A DNA stretch of 62,323 bases. Source: Candidatus Omnitrophota bacterium. Its GTDB lineage: Bacteria; Omnitrophota; Gorgyraeia; Zapsychrales; Zapsychraceae. The stretch lies in assembly GCA_016212005.1 (NCBI GenBank), contig JACRHP010000052.1:1-62323 (forward strand), written 5' to 3'. Each line of letters begins with the position of its first letter. Positions within the stretch are counted from its first letter, which is position 1. A program made the position numbers and the translations under genes. Shown here in pieces: positions 18,701 to 25,990 of this stretch. The notes beneath the pieces are model-generated. The model was given only the letters and a program-made list of their open reading frames with translations, was not told the origin of the DNA and did no database searches.

Positions 18701-20214
18701 TCGACCGTCATTTCGCGGGAGGCAATGAAGCCTACATGAGGACCGGATGGGGCCCCAAAGCGACCATTGTGGGTTTTCGCAGCAAACCGGCCTTTACCAT
18801 GACCTCTCACAGTGACTTCGACGTCAATACCTTCGTCATCCATCGCGACGGCGGGCCGCTGGCGCCGGATTCCGGTGTCTATGACGCCTATGAACAGCAA
18901 AGAAATTATATGCAATATCAAAAAAATACGATTGCCCATAACAATCTACTAATTATCAACCCCGCAGATCCAGATGGCCCCAAAAAATTATCACTTGCGC
19001 CGGATCCGGGTGGTGTTGATTTACGTTCCACAAGAACTTTTTCAGCGCCAAATTCATTTTTACATTCTGTATTTGTAGAAAACGATCCGACACCGAACTG
19101 GGCGGATATTGCCAAGTTCGAAACCCAGCCAGGATACGCCTATCTGGTCGGCGACGGGAAGGAAGCCTATGGCAGCCGTTTGAGCAAATACGACCGCAAC
19201 CTGGCTTTCTTGCGTAAAGGCAATGACGAGGGGTATTTGATTATCTTCGACCGCGTCACCGCCGCCAGTTCAACGTATAAGAAAAAATGGCTGCTTCACA
19301 CCGTTAACGAACCTGTCTTAAACGGTAAAATCATCGGCACGCAAGTGCCTGGACATATCGAGACCTACGATGGTGATTCTATAACGACGACCAGCTATGA
19401 AGGGACTTCGAAGCTGCACGCGAAAGTGCTCCTGCCGGCCGGCCACAGTATCCGGCGTATCGGTGGAGAAATACTCCATACCAACGGAACTGTCAATGTC
19501 GACTACGGCAGTGATAAAGTGGTCGGCAATGGAACGACGTTCGCCCAAGTCATGGTGGGGCATTATTTCCACGTCAATAAGGACAAGACATCGACTGTGC
19601 CATCCGGTTATGATGGCTTTTACGATTGGTATCAAATTAAAAGCGTGGAGGATGCCGCACACCTGACGTTGAGCCGGGCATATACAAAGACAGCTCTCAA
19701 CGAACCCTACACGATCAATCAAGGTTATCAGTACTGGGTCGATGGAACAACACCCAAAAACATCTTCGTAACGGGCTCCACGAAAGCCACAGTAGACAGC
19801 GCATTGACCGGCAAGGCCTGGCAGCACATGGGGCAGGGAAGGATCGAACTGATGCCGCCCGACGGCAATAAAACTGATTATTTCCTTGTGGCTATGTCCA
19901 TTGGTGATATCAATTCAATCATGCCGGCGAACACATCACTCGTGGAAAACAAAACCGGCGACGCGATGGAAGGCGTTCTCATCGACAATAAGGTCGTTAT
20001 GTTTGGGCAGACAGGGAATGCGATCTCCCAGACATCGTTCAAAGTTAACTACAATGGCCCGGTGGATTTTATGATTGCGGATTTAAATCCCGGCCAAACA
20101 TACAGCGTACGCAAGGAGGGGGCCTTACTTTTTACCAGGACGGCTTCCAGCCAGGGGACCATCAGTTTCAGTGATAACCCCGGCTCAAGCGGCGCGACAT
20201 ATTCGCTCTTATAA
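15745..20214 (+). CDS. large secreted polysaccharide lyase: two CBM-like and two DUF4215 Cys-rich regions plus heparinase/alginate-lyase-like catalytic region
   Basis: Signal peptide; repeated ADLYVETESAATLTAPMQI / AIWIETENADSVAAPMEI modules; CGNGTLEGTEQCDDGN repeats; TFHREEWAFYAFEVWPEIALAGH lyase region paralogous to ORF 5887-8229. Confidence 0.8.
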   Translation: MNRINTLRSKIGIVVCSFVTALVMVNTARAADLYVETESAATLTAPMQIASDATASGGKFIYIPNGNGVSYSVPGKGTASYTINIPQNGTYALWGRIIAQYPNDDSFFIQVDSGTNYTWPTPAGSTWHWARVKDMFHHSYVTLSLSAGVHTISVKHREDGAKIDKLFLTDDMAFVPSGLGGDSASAEVCGNGTLEGTEQCDDGNAVSGDGCTASCTLEKCGDTVVQSGLGEICDENTQSCTTSNGYRGTQTCNAQCSAFSACVSTESCGDGTVNGSEQCDDANTRGGDGCSSVCLAESAQTNDPAIWIETENADSVAAPMEIVADTTASGGKFVYVPNGKGTSLSVPAPGMASYTVTIPKDGNYVLWGKVIAQYSNDDSFFVQVDSGTNYTWNTPDGNTWHWARVKDMFQGNITFPLSAGVHTIKVKQREDGTKIDQLFLTDDLNRIPEDNTPPPAPIVTAACGNGVVESPEGCDDGNLSSGDGCSTTCTLESCGDGIVQTGEQCDDHNTIAGDGCSETCKTEFCGDGILQTGLGEQCDKAGTSLVSCTTTTGYTGTKTCSATCTFGTCVSNETCGDGIVQSVEECDDHNTVNLDGCSAQCLLEKTKASLDQEGMARVQALEAKLNNMTIVPTHPRIFLNQENLAELRSKTGQAAWNAVLSKATQSDLISSALGYLMLEQSNPGQALIYANNVFNNINNATYVNWCATGQYDLTPRINVAIASLAFDWAYNGLTEAQRSIIINKLAAAADIVAKKKEIDDGVVPQIGSSACYKNATKGETFHREEWAFYAFEVWPEIALAGHHPDAEAVYKTRWDYRWYWGDAARMEAYVNDGTPFEGYYFGNDGVSWFLPLKTATGINLVDGSDSTWNRDAAYYMLYRFDIANSRETMHKGVATSNLATNSFLKSVTDTWKLREHISRTFSIGAKKDPYLQWFINNKIDRFSSWLMTNNYFGSVTALYDVSKLLFYDAAAPQKDPTTATYAELPFDRHFAGGNEAYMRTGWGPKATIVGFRSKPAFTMTSHSDFDVNTFVIHRDGGPLAPDSGVYDAYEQQRNYMQYQKNTIAHNNLLIINPADPDGPKKLSLAPDPGGVDLRSTRTFSAPNSFLHSVFVENDPTPNWADIAKFETQPGYAYLVGDGKEAYGSRLSKYDRNLAFLRKGNDEGYLIIFDRVTAASSTYKKKWLLHTVNEPVLNGKIIGTQVPGHIETYDGDSITTTSYEGTSKLHAKVLLPAGHSIRRIGGEILHTNGTVNVDYGSDKVVGNGTTFAQVMVGHYFHVNKDKTSTVPSGYDGFYDWYQIKSVEDAAHLTLSRAYTKTALNEPYTINQGYQYWVDGTTPKNIFVTGSTKATVDSALTGKAWQHMGQGRIELMPPDGNKTDYFLVAMSIGDINSIMPANTSLVENKTGDAMEGVLIDNKVVMFGQTGNAISQTSFKVNYNGPVDFMIADLNPGQTYSVRKEGALLFTRTASSQGTISFSDNPGSSGATYSLL

Positions 20215-20268
20215 CATATATATGTCGTATCACCGCAACAAGTGTTGAGTTATTTAAACAGCTAAAAG

Positions 20269-20307
20269 ATAGGACAGTCCAAGACAAACCAGGACTGTCC
20301 TATTTTC
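20269..20307 (+). terminator. intrinsic terminator
   Basis: ATAGGACAGTCC / GGACTGTCCTAT followed by TTTTCATT. Confidence 0.8.
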
Positions 20308-20323
20308 ATTATTTATTCCTCCG

Positions 20324-20362
20324 TATAACATATCCTATCTCACAATATCCCAATATGTTATA
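20324..20362 (+). promoter_or_regulatory. candidate enhancer (UAS) for a sigma-54 activator
   Basis: TATAACATAT (20324-20333) and ATATGTTATA (20353-20362), perfect 10-bp inverted repeat; a further TATAACATAT at 20210-20219. Confidence 0.5.
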
Positions 20363-20396
20363 AAACATAGAAAATCACTCATAAACAACATAACCT

Positions 20397-20412
20397 TGGC
20401 ACGCAATTTGCT
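20397..20412 (+). promoter_or_regulatory. sigma-54 (-24/-12) promoter
   Basis: TGGCACG-CAAT-TTGCT, matching the consensus TGGCACG-N4-TTGCW. Confidence 0.85.
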
Positions 20413-20443
20413 CTTACCAAAGGTACATGGAGTATCAGAACCT

Positions 20444-21304
20444 ATGAAACTGGTAAGAGAAAAAATTGCGAACGCGGCCTTCATGATGACGATGATCATC
20501 GCGGCCGTTCTTTTTGTCAGCACCGCCTGGGCCACGTTATCTTTTATTGCACCCCACGACGCCACGCCGGCCGCGGGCGCCGGCCAATCTATCCAGCAAA
20601 CAACAGCCGCTTCACTCGACCAGACGGAAAAGCCCAGATCACGCGCGCCGGAACCATCCACCATAATGCTTTTCGGAAGCGGTATTTTGGGCATGGTCGC
20701 CGGTTTTGTCCGCAGGACCTATCACGCGGTTAAACGCGTCTTTGACATCGCCGCCTCAATTTGCGGAATTATTTTGCTGTCTCCGCTTTTTCTGGTTACG
20801 GCTCTTCTCATTAAATGCACATCCAGAGGACCGGTCTTGTTCACGCAAACCCGCGTGGGCAAGGATGGAGAGCTGTTCAACATTTATAAATTCCGTACCA
20901 TGCGCGTGGATGCCGAAAAGCAAACCGGTCCCGTGTGGGCCGCCGATAATGATCCCCGACTTATCCCGGTCGGAAGATTTTTGCGCAAAGCGCACATTGA
21001 CGAGATCCCGCAATTCATCAACATCCTCAAAGGGGACATGAGCTTGATCGGCCCGCGGCCGGAACGTCCCATATTTGTTGAAAAATTCATGGAAGAGATC
21101 TCAGATTACGAAAAGCGTCTGGCGGTTAAACCGGGCCTCACCGGACTGGCCCAGGTGTGGCACAAGTACGATGAAACCGTGGAAGACGTCCGGAAAAAGA
21201 TCAAATACGATCTTCTCTATATTAAGAAGCTCTGCCTGTGGACGGATATGCGCATTCTTTTCCGCACCATTCGTGTCGTTTTTACGGGCGAAGGAGCAAG
21301 GTAA
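20444..21304 (+). CDS. sugar transferase with N-terminal signal peptide and internal PEP-CTERM motif
   Basis: From ATG 20444: signal-like MKLVREKIANAAFMMTMIIAAVLFVSTAWA, linker, APEPSTIMLFGSGILGMVAGFVRR (PEP codons 20648-20656), then VKRVFDIAASICGIILLSPLFLV...RGPVLFTQTRVGKDGELFNIYKFRTM...INILKGDMSLIGPRPE. Confidence 0.9.
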   Translation: MKLVREKIANAAFMMTMIIAAVLFVSTAWATLSFIAPHDATPAAGAGQSIQQTTAASLDQTEKPRSRAPEPSTIMLFGSGILGMVAGFVRRTYHAVKRVFDIAASICGIILLSPLFLVTALLIKCTSRGPVLFTQTRVGKDGELFNIYKFRTMRVDAEKQTGPVWAADNDPRLIPVGRFLRKAHIDEIPQFINILKGDMSLIGPRPERPIFVEKFMEEISDYEKRLAVKPGLTGLAQVWHKYDETVEDVRKKIKYDLLYIKKLCLWTDMRILFRTIRVVFTGEGAR

Positions 21305-21357
21305 CACAGTCATTTTATTTTAATTAAAACCAGATGTGGAACGAAGGGGGGAGAGAA

Positions 21358-22221
21358 ATGAAAAAGGTTCTATCATTTATTGCAGCAATGGTAATTGGGC
21401 TGTTTACGTCTCAATCGGCAAGTGCCTTTCCCATGTTCGCAAACAGCGCAACGTGAGGACCGGATTTGGTTCACGAATTGAACATCACTGGAGGTAGCGG
21501 CTCATTGGTTCAGAACTACAATGTATCCACCGGGAACGGCCGTGGCGTGGTTCTTGTGGGCAACACCATCTATTCGACCGAATCCGGACCCGGCGGCAAT
21601 ATTTTCGGGGGAAGTAATCTGATCTATAAGACAGACAGAACGACAGGATTACCATTGGGTACGATTACTGTGTCTGCTCTTCCGGCCGGTGCAGCCATGT
21701 CCACCCTCGCGTGGGATGGAACTCACTTCTGGACATCGGAGTACCTCGGCGGGAATCACGGCTATAGAATCGACACTTCCGGCAACATTGTTAAGACTAT
21801 TACCCTTGGTTTGGCGGGTTCCAACATGGATGGAATGGAATACTTCAATGGCAAATTGATTGTCAACCGTGGCGATACGGTCGGGCCGTATGATGTTTAC
21901 GATCTCGACGGCACTGTGCTCCAAGCGGCATTTATTACTCCTGGTTATGCTACTACCGGCATCGCTTTCGACGGAACAGACTTCTTTACATCCAACATCT
22001 TCGGGAGTGCTTTGTCTCAGTGGGATGGGACGACCGGGGCATTCAAGAATAATATCCCTCTGACTGGCGGCTCCTTCCTTATCGAGGACTTATCCGTTGA
22101 CTATGCCTTGCGTGAGGATACCGGTGGCAACGGCGGTCCCGTGATCCCGGAACCGGCAAGCATGTTGCTTTTAAGCAGCGGATTGTTAGGTATGGCCGGC
22201 GTTCGCAGAAAGAATACGTAA
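21358..22221 (+). pseudogene. PEP-CTERM protein interrupted by in-frame TGA (21454-21456)
   Basis: ATG 21358 encodes MKKVLSFIAAMVIGLFTSQSASAFPMFANSAT*, frame continues GPDLVHELNITG... to VIPEPASMLLLSSGLLGMAGVRRKNT. Confidence 0.75.
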
Positions 22222-22261
22222 TTTAGATACACTAGTTTAGCCGAAAGAGGAAAGGAAAAAA

Positions 22262-22990
22262 ATGAAAAAAGTATTCGCGATCTTGGTTTTGGGCGTAACC
22301 ATCCTTGGGGTCAACTTGAAAAGTGCCGATGCCTTTACGGCAATTAGCGGCACATTCGCCGATCCCAGTGGGTTAACTTTTGGGACATATTCATCCGGCG
22401 CGGAAGGGTACGGCTGGACGCCGCCAACTTATTATGGATGGAACGGTGCTTGTAACCCGGCGGGGTCGGGAGATTGCTTCTCTAAAAATGGCAATGCCCG
22501 GGACTGGTATTGGATCCAGGACACTAGCGGCCCGAACAACGCGGCTTCGACCGGCCTCATTTATGACCTGGGCGGACAAGCGAACAAAGTGGTTGTTTTC
22601 CCTTTAATTGATCATGACCCCGTAGGGCCGGAAAGCTGGGAATACAATGTCTATCTTTCCAATGATCTGTCAACCTGGACACCGGCCACATTGATTGAAT
22701 ACTACACGGAAGGCTGGTCTCCCAATCCGGATATTTCTGATGGATATACGACTGTTTGGGAATTAGGCTCAAGCTTGACAGCCAGATACGCTTCTATTAC
22801 TGCGGGTAATAACGGAAACCCTGATTCATCTTTTTATTATGATAGTTTCGATAATGAAATTGACGCGGTGGCAGGTCTCACCGAACAAGGGGGAGGCCTT
22901 GGCAACAACGCCGTTCCCGAACCGGCAAGCATGTTGCTTTTTGGCAGCGGCTTGGTTGGTTTTGTCGTTAACCGCAGGAGAAAAAGCTAA
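22262..22990 (+). CDS. PEP-CTERM sorting-domain protein
   Basis: Signal peptide MKKVFAILVLGVTILGVNLKSADA; C-terminus AVPEPASMLLFGSGLVGFVVNRRRKS. Confidence 0.9.
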   Translation: MKKVFAILVLGVTILGVNLKSADAFTAISGTFADPSGLTFGTYSSGAEGYGWTPPTYYGWNGACNPAGSGDCFSKNGNARDWYWIQDTSGPNNAASTGLIYDLGGQANKVVVFPLIDHDPVGPESWEYNVYLSNDLSTWTPATLIEYYTEGWSPNPDISDGYTTVWELGSSLTARYASITAGNNGNPDSSFYYDSFDNEIDAVAGLTEQGGGLGNNAVPEPASMLLFGSGLVGFVVNRRRKS

Positions 22991-23070
22991 CAACAGTTTT
23001 CAACATCTTCGGATGTTTCATATAAATCAGGTAAAAAATAACAAACGTTAAGAAATCAATGGGGGAGAAG

Positions 23071-23931
23071 ATGAAAAAATTAAACTTAATCCTGGGCATC
23101 ATGGCTGCCGTTGTTCTTACGGCCACCTGCGCCTCGGCACAACCGTTTTCGCCAGGCATGGCCGCGGACACATACGGCATTGCCCAGGGCGGTAGCAACC
23201 TGTTGGGGGTTCCGACGCCAAATGACAATAATGATAACCTGTTGGGATCACCGAATCCTGCGGATATCAACGATGCCATCAATTTATTGCTTGGCACAAG
23301 CTATACCCGCAACTCCGATGTGGATTTCTTACAATGGACATCGGGCGATAATTCTTGGATCGATTTAAGCACCACAGAGGCCAAGGCTACCTATGCCATT
23401 ATCAGCCTTACGGCGTCCAATTCAAACACCCTCGGTGTTTATAAAGTTTCTGATCCAATCGGCACAAAGGCAGAAGTCCTTGGGCCATACCACGGATTTG
23501 GCTTTAAGGGTTTCGGAACTGCTGTGAGTCCCTTCCCGGCAGGTCTATCTCCTTATACGGGGGGAGAAAATTTCGGGTGGTATCTAAAATCTGTTGGTTT
23601 CCCAACCGTAAATTACTGGTACTCTCAGCCTACGCTCAACGTGGATGCGATGGATCACATGTTGACCTATCACCTCGGAGATCTAGCAGGACAGAGCGTC
23701 TGGATCAAGGTCGGATCCGGGGATCCTTACGAATACACGTTTTACGACCCCTTCTTAATTGCTTTTGAAGATATTAAGAAGCTGGGGAATGGCAAACTTG
23801 GCGATGAAGATTTCGATGATACGATTTTCTTAGTTGATCGTGTTCATCCAGTCCCGGAGCCAGCAACTATGGCGCTTTTGGGCAGTGGGTTGATGGGATT
23901 AGGCGGGTTGCGCAGAAGGAAATTGAGCTAA
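23071..23931 (+). CDS. PEP-CTERM sorting-domain protein
   Basis: Signal peptide MKKLNLILGIMAAVVLTATCASA; C-terminus VPEPATMALLGSGLMGLGGLRRRKLS; RBS GGGGGAG upstream of ATG 23071. Confidence 0.9.
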   Translation: MKKLNLILGIMAAVVLTATCASAQPFSPGMAADTYGIAQGGSNLLGVPTPNDNNDNLLGSPNPADINDAINLLLGTSYTRNSDVDFLQWTSGDNSWIDLSTTEAKATYAIISLTASNSNTLGVYKVSDPIGTKAEVLGPYHGFGFKGFGTAVSPFPAGLSPYTGGENFGWYLKSVGFPTVNYWYSQPTLNVDAMDHMLTYHLGDLAGQSVWIKVGSGDPYEYTFYDPFLIAFEDIKKLGNGKLGDEDFDDTIFLVDRVHPVPEPATMALLGSGLMGLGGLRRRKLS

Positions 23932-24046
23932 TACAAATTCGGGTTTGAGCGGGGTCATGATTCTTCATCCCCCGGAGATTCAGCGGCCCGGTAAACTCGC
24001 GAGCAATATGACGGTAAGATAACGGAAAAACGATACCGGCAAAAAA

Positions 24047-24080
24047 GGCAGATTATTCAAAAGATAATCTGCCTTTTTTG
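24047..24080 (+). terminator. intrinsic terminator closing PEP-CTERM operon
   Basis: GGCAGATTAT-TCAAAAG-ATAATCTGCC-TTTTTT. Confidence 0.9.
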
Positions 24081-24121
24081 TGGGCGCGCGATTCCAGCAT
24101 CCGTTTTCCCAGCATCCGTTG

Positions 24122-24150
24122 TTGACAGGGCATGGAAGCTGTGTTAGAAT
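24122..24150 (+). promoter_or_regulatory. sigma-70-type promoter of sensor operon
   Basis: TTGACA (24122-24127), 17-nt spacer, TAGAAT (24145-24150). Confidence 0.75.
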
Positions 24151-24205
24151 TTACCCAATTCACAATTCATTTAATGACAAGTAGTTATTAAACGTTAGGT
24201 CAGGC

Positions 24206-25075
24206 ATGGACAAAAAATCATCAAAGCAGATCGGCAAGATCCTCAAGGAATCCGTCAACGCTTTTGTAGCCAACCCCGTTATCCTTTTTCCATTTATAAC
24301 AACGGCCTTTATCCAGTTACTTGTTCTGGAGGTCCTTTACTTCTCGGCACAGTTTCCTCTGGTCTATTTCTTCGGCCCTGTCATCAGCCGTTTCTATGGG
24401 GAAACGTATCTCCATTACCCGCAGCACTTGTTAATACTGCCCCAATGGCTGCAGACGTCCCAATACCTCATTTTCATCTTTATCAACGGTTTCCTGATCG
24501 CCGTCGCCATCGAGATCATTAAAAATATCAACCTCGGCAAGAAAACATCCTTCCCCGACGCCTTGCGCGTGACACTGCCGCAATACGTCCATGTGTGTAT
24601 CGCCGCCATCCTTTCGTTTGTTTTGTATTTCGGACTCGCGAACCTCCATGGCGCGGTCATCGCCAGGGCATTGCATATCCGCTCCCAGGGGGGGGTCTTT
24701 TACTGGATCAAGGCAGCCGTTGTCTACAGCGCCCCGTATATCAACCTCCTGATCGGGGTCCTGGTCACGGCCATTTTCGCCTTTGTCCTGCCAATCATCG
24801 TCATTGAACGAAAAAAGGTCTTTGCCGCCATTATTGAAAACTTCAAGCACATGAAAAGTTCTTTCGGGTTTATCTTTCCGATCGTTTTGGTGCCGACGCT
24901 TTTTTATATACCCATATTGCTTCTGCAGACCAATTTATCCGCGGTCGCCAGCCTGACATTTGAAGGGATAAGGCTTCTGTGCCTCGTCCTGGGGATATTC
25001 GTCATGGCACTGATTGACGCGACGGTTTATACCGCGGTCACAACCCATTACTTGTTAAAGAAAGAAAACTCATGA
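24206..25075 (+). CDS. multi-TM membrane protein
   Basis: Several hydrophobic segments; no specific family recognised. Confidence 0.6.
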   Translation: MDKKSSKQIGKILKESVNAFVANPVILFPFITTAFIQLLVLEVLYFSAQFPLVYFFGPVISRFYGETYLHYPQHLLILPQWLQTSQYLIFIFINGFLIAVAIEIIKNINLGKKTSFPDALRVTLPQYVHVCIAAILSFVLYFGLANLHGAVIARALHIRSQGGVFYWIKAAVVYSAPYINLLIGVLVTAIFAFVLPIIVIERKKVFAAIIENFKHMKSSFGFIFPIVLVPTLFYIPILLLQTNLSAVASLTFEGIRLLCLVLGIFVMALIDATVYTAVTTHYLLKKENS

Positions 25076-25971
25076 AGAAACTTCTTCTGACATATCTGGC
25101 CGTTCTCAGCGGAGTTTTTATTGTCTTGTCCCTTTGGGGGTTAAACAGCGATTACGCGATCGAGCAGATGGCGTGGAAGACCCAGAAAGAATATTTTGAC
25201 ATCCTCAAAGACCCCAAGGTCATCCCCGAGCAGACCTTTAATAAAGTCATCGCTGGTTACGAGAAGGTCATCCAGCGTCACCCCGATTCCAGGATGGTCC
25301 CGGGGCTACGCTTCCTGGCCGCGCATGTTTATTACCTGAAGAAAGATTACGCGACCGCCCGCCAGAAGTTTGAGGAGATCATCAAGCTTTACCCCTCCAA
25401 CAATGAGCTCCATGCCGAATCTCTGGCCGCCATCGCGCACACCTATGAAGCTGAAAACAACTGGCCGCAGGCCCAAAAGGTCTATAACGGCATCTTCACG
25501 GAATTCCCCAAAACCCAAACAGGTATGGGTGTTCCTATTTATCTGGCCAGTTATTATAAGGGAAAAAATGATTATCAAAAAACCATGGAGGCTTACGAGC
25601 GCGCCATCCAGCACTACGCGCAACTGGCTTCACAGAACCCGGATTCGCCGGTTGAATTCAACGCCCTGCGGTATCTTTCCAATTGCTACCTGGAGCAAAA
25701 ACGCTGGAGGGAGGCCGTGGAGACGCTGGGCAAAGTCATGGTCAAATACGGCCGGGGCAATTACATGAACCTGCGCACGGCGGAAACGATCATCAAAACG
25801 ATCAACGCGGTTTCCATCTATCAAATCAAAGACTATGACCTTCCCATCCAGATATACCAAAATATCATCCAGCAAAACCCGGATCACCCTTTGAACGCTT
25901 ATTTCCAGAAAGTGATCGGCGCCCTGAACACTTTAAAAGCCAAGGCCGTTCAAGTTACACCGGTAAAATAA
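25072..25971 (+). CDS. tetratricopeptide-repeat protein
   Basis: FLAAHVYYLKKDYATARQKFEEIIKLYPSNNELHAESLAAIAHTYEAENNWPQAQKVYN TPR-like repeats; N-terminal TM anchor. Confidence 0.8.
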   Translation: MKKLLLTYLAVLSGVFIVLSLWGLNSDYAIEQMAWKTQKEYFDILKDPKVIPEQTFNKVIAGYEKVIQRHPDSRMVPGLRFLAAHVYYLKKDYATARQKFEEIIKLYPSNNELHAESLAAIAHTYEAENNWPQAQKVYNGIFTEFPKTQTGMGVPIYLASYYKGKNDYQKTMEAYERAIQHYAQLASQNPDSPVEFNALRYLSNCYLEQKRWREAVETLGKVMVKYGRGNYMNLRTAETIIKTINAVSIYQIKDYDLPIQIYQNIIQQNPDHPLNAYFQKVIGALNTLKAKAVQVTPVK

Positions 25972-25990
25972 GAAGCGGGGTGGAAGCATC

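Noticed and set aside
20396-20443. N-terminal extension MARNLLLPKVHGVSEP of the sugar transferase ORF
   Set aside because: These codons overlap the sigma-54 promoter; the ATG at 20444 gives a proper signal peptide.
21454-21456. Selenocysteine or TGA reassignment at the in-frame stop
   Set aside because: Other genes in the window terminate with TGA and the position just after the signal peptide is not a plausible Sec site; no SECIS-like hairpin was evident.
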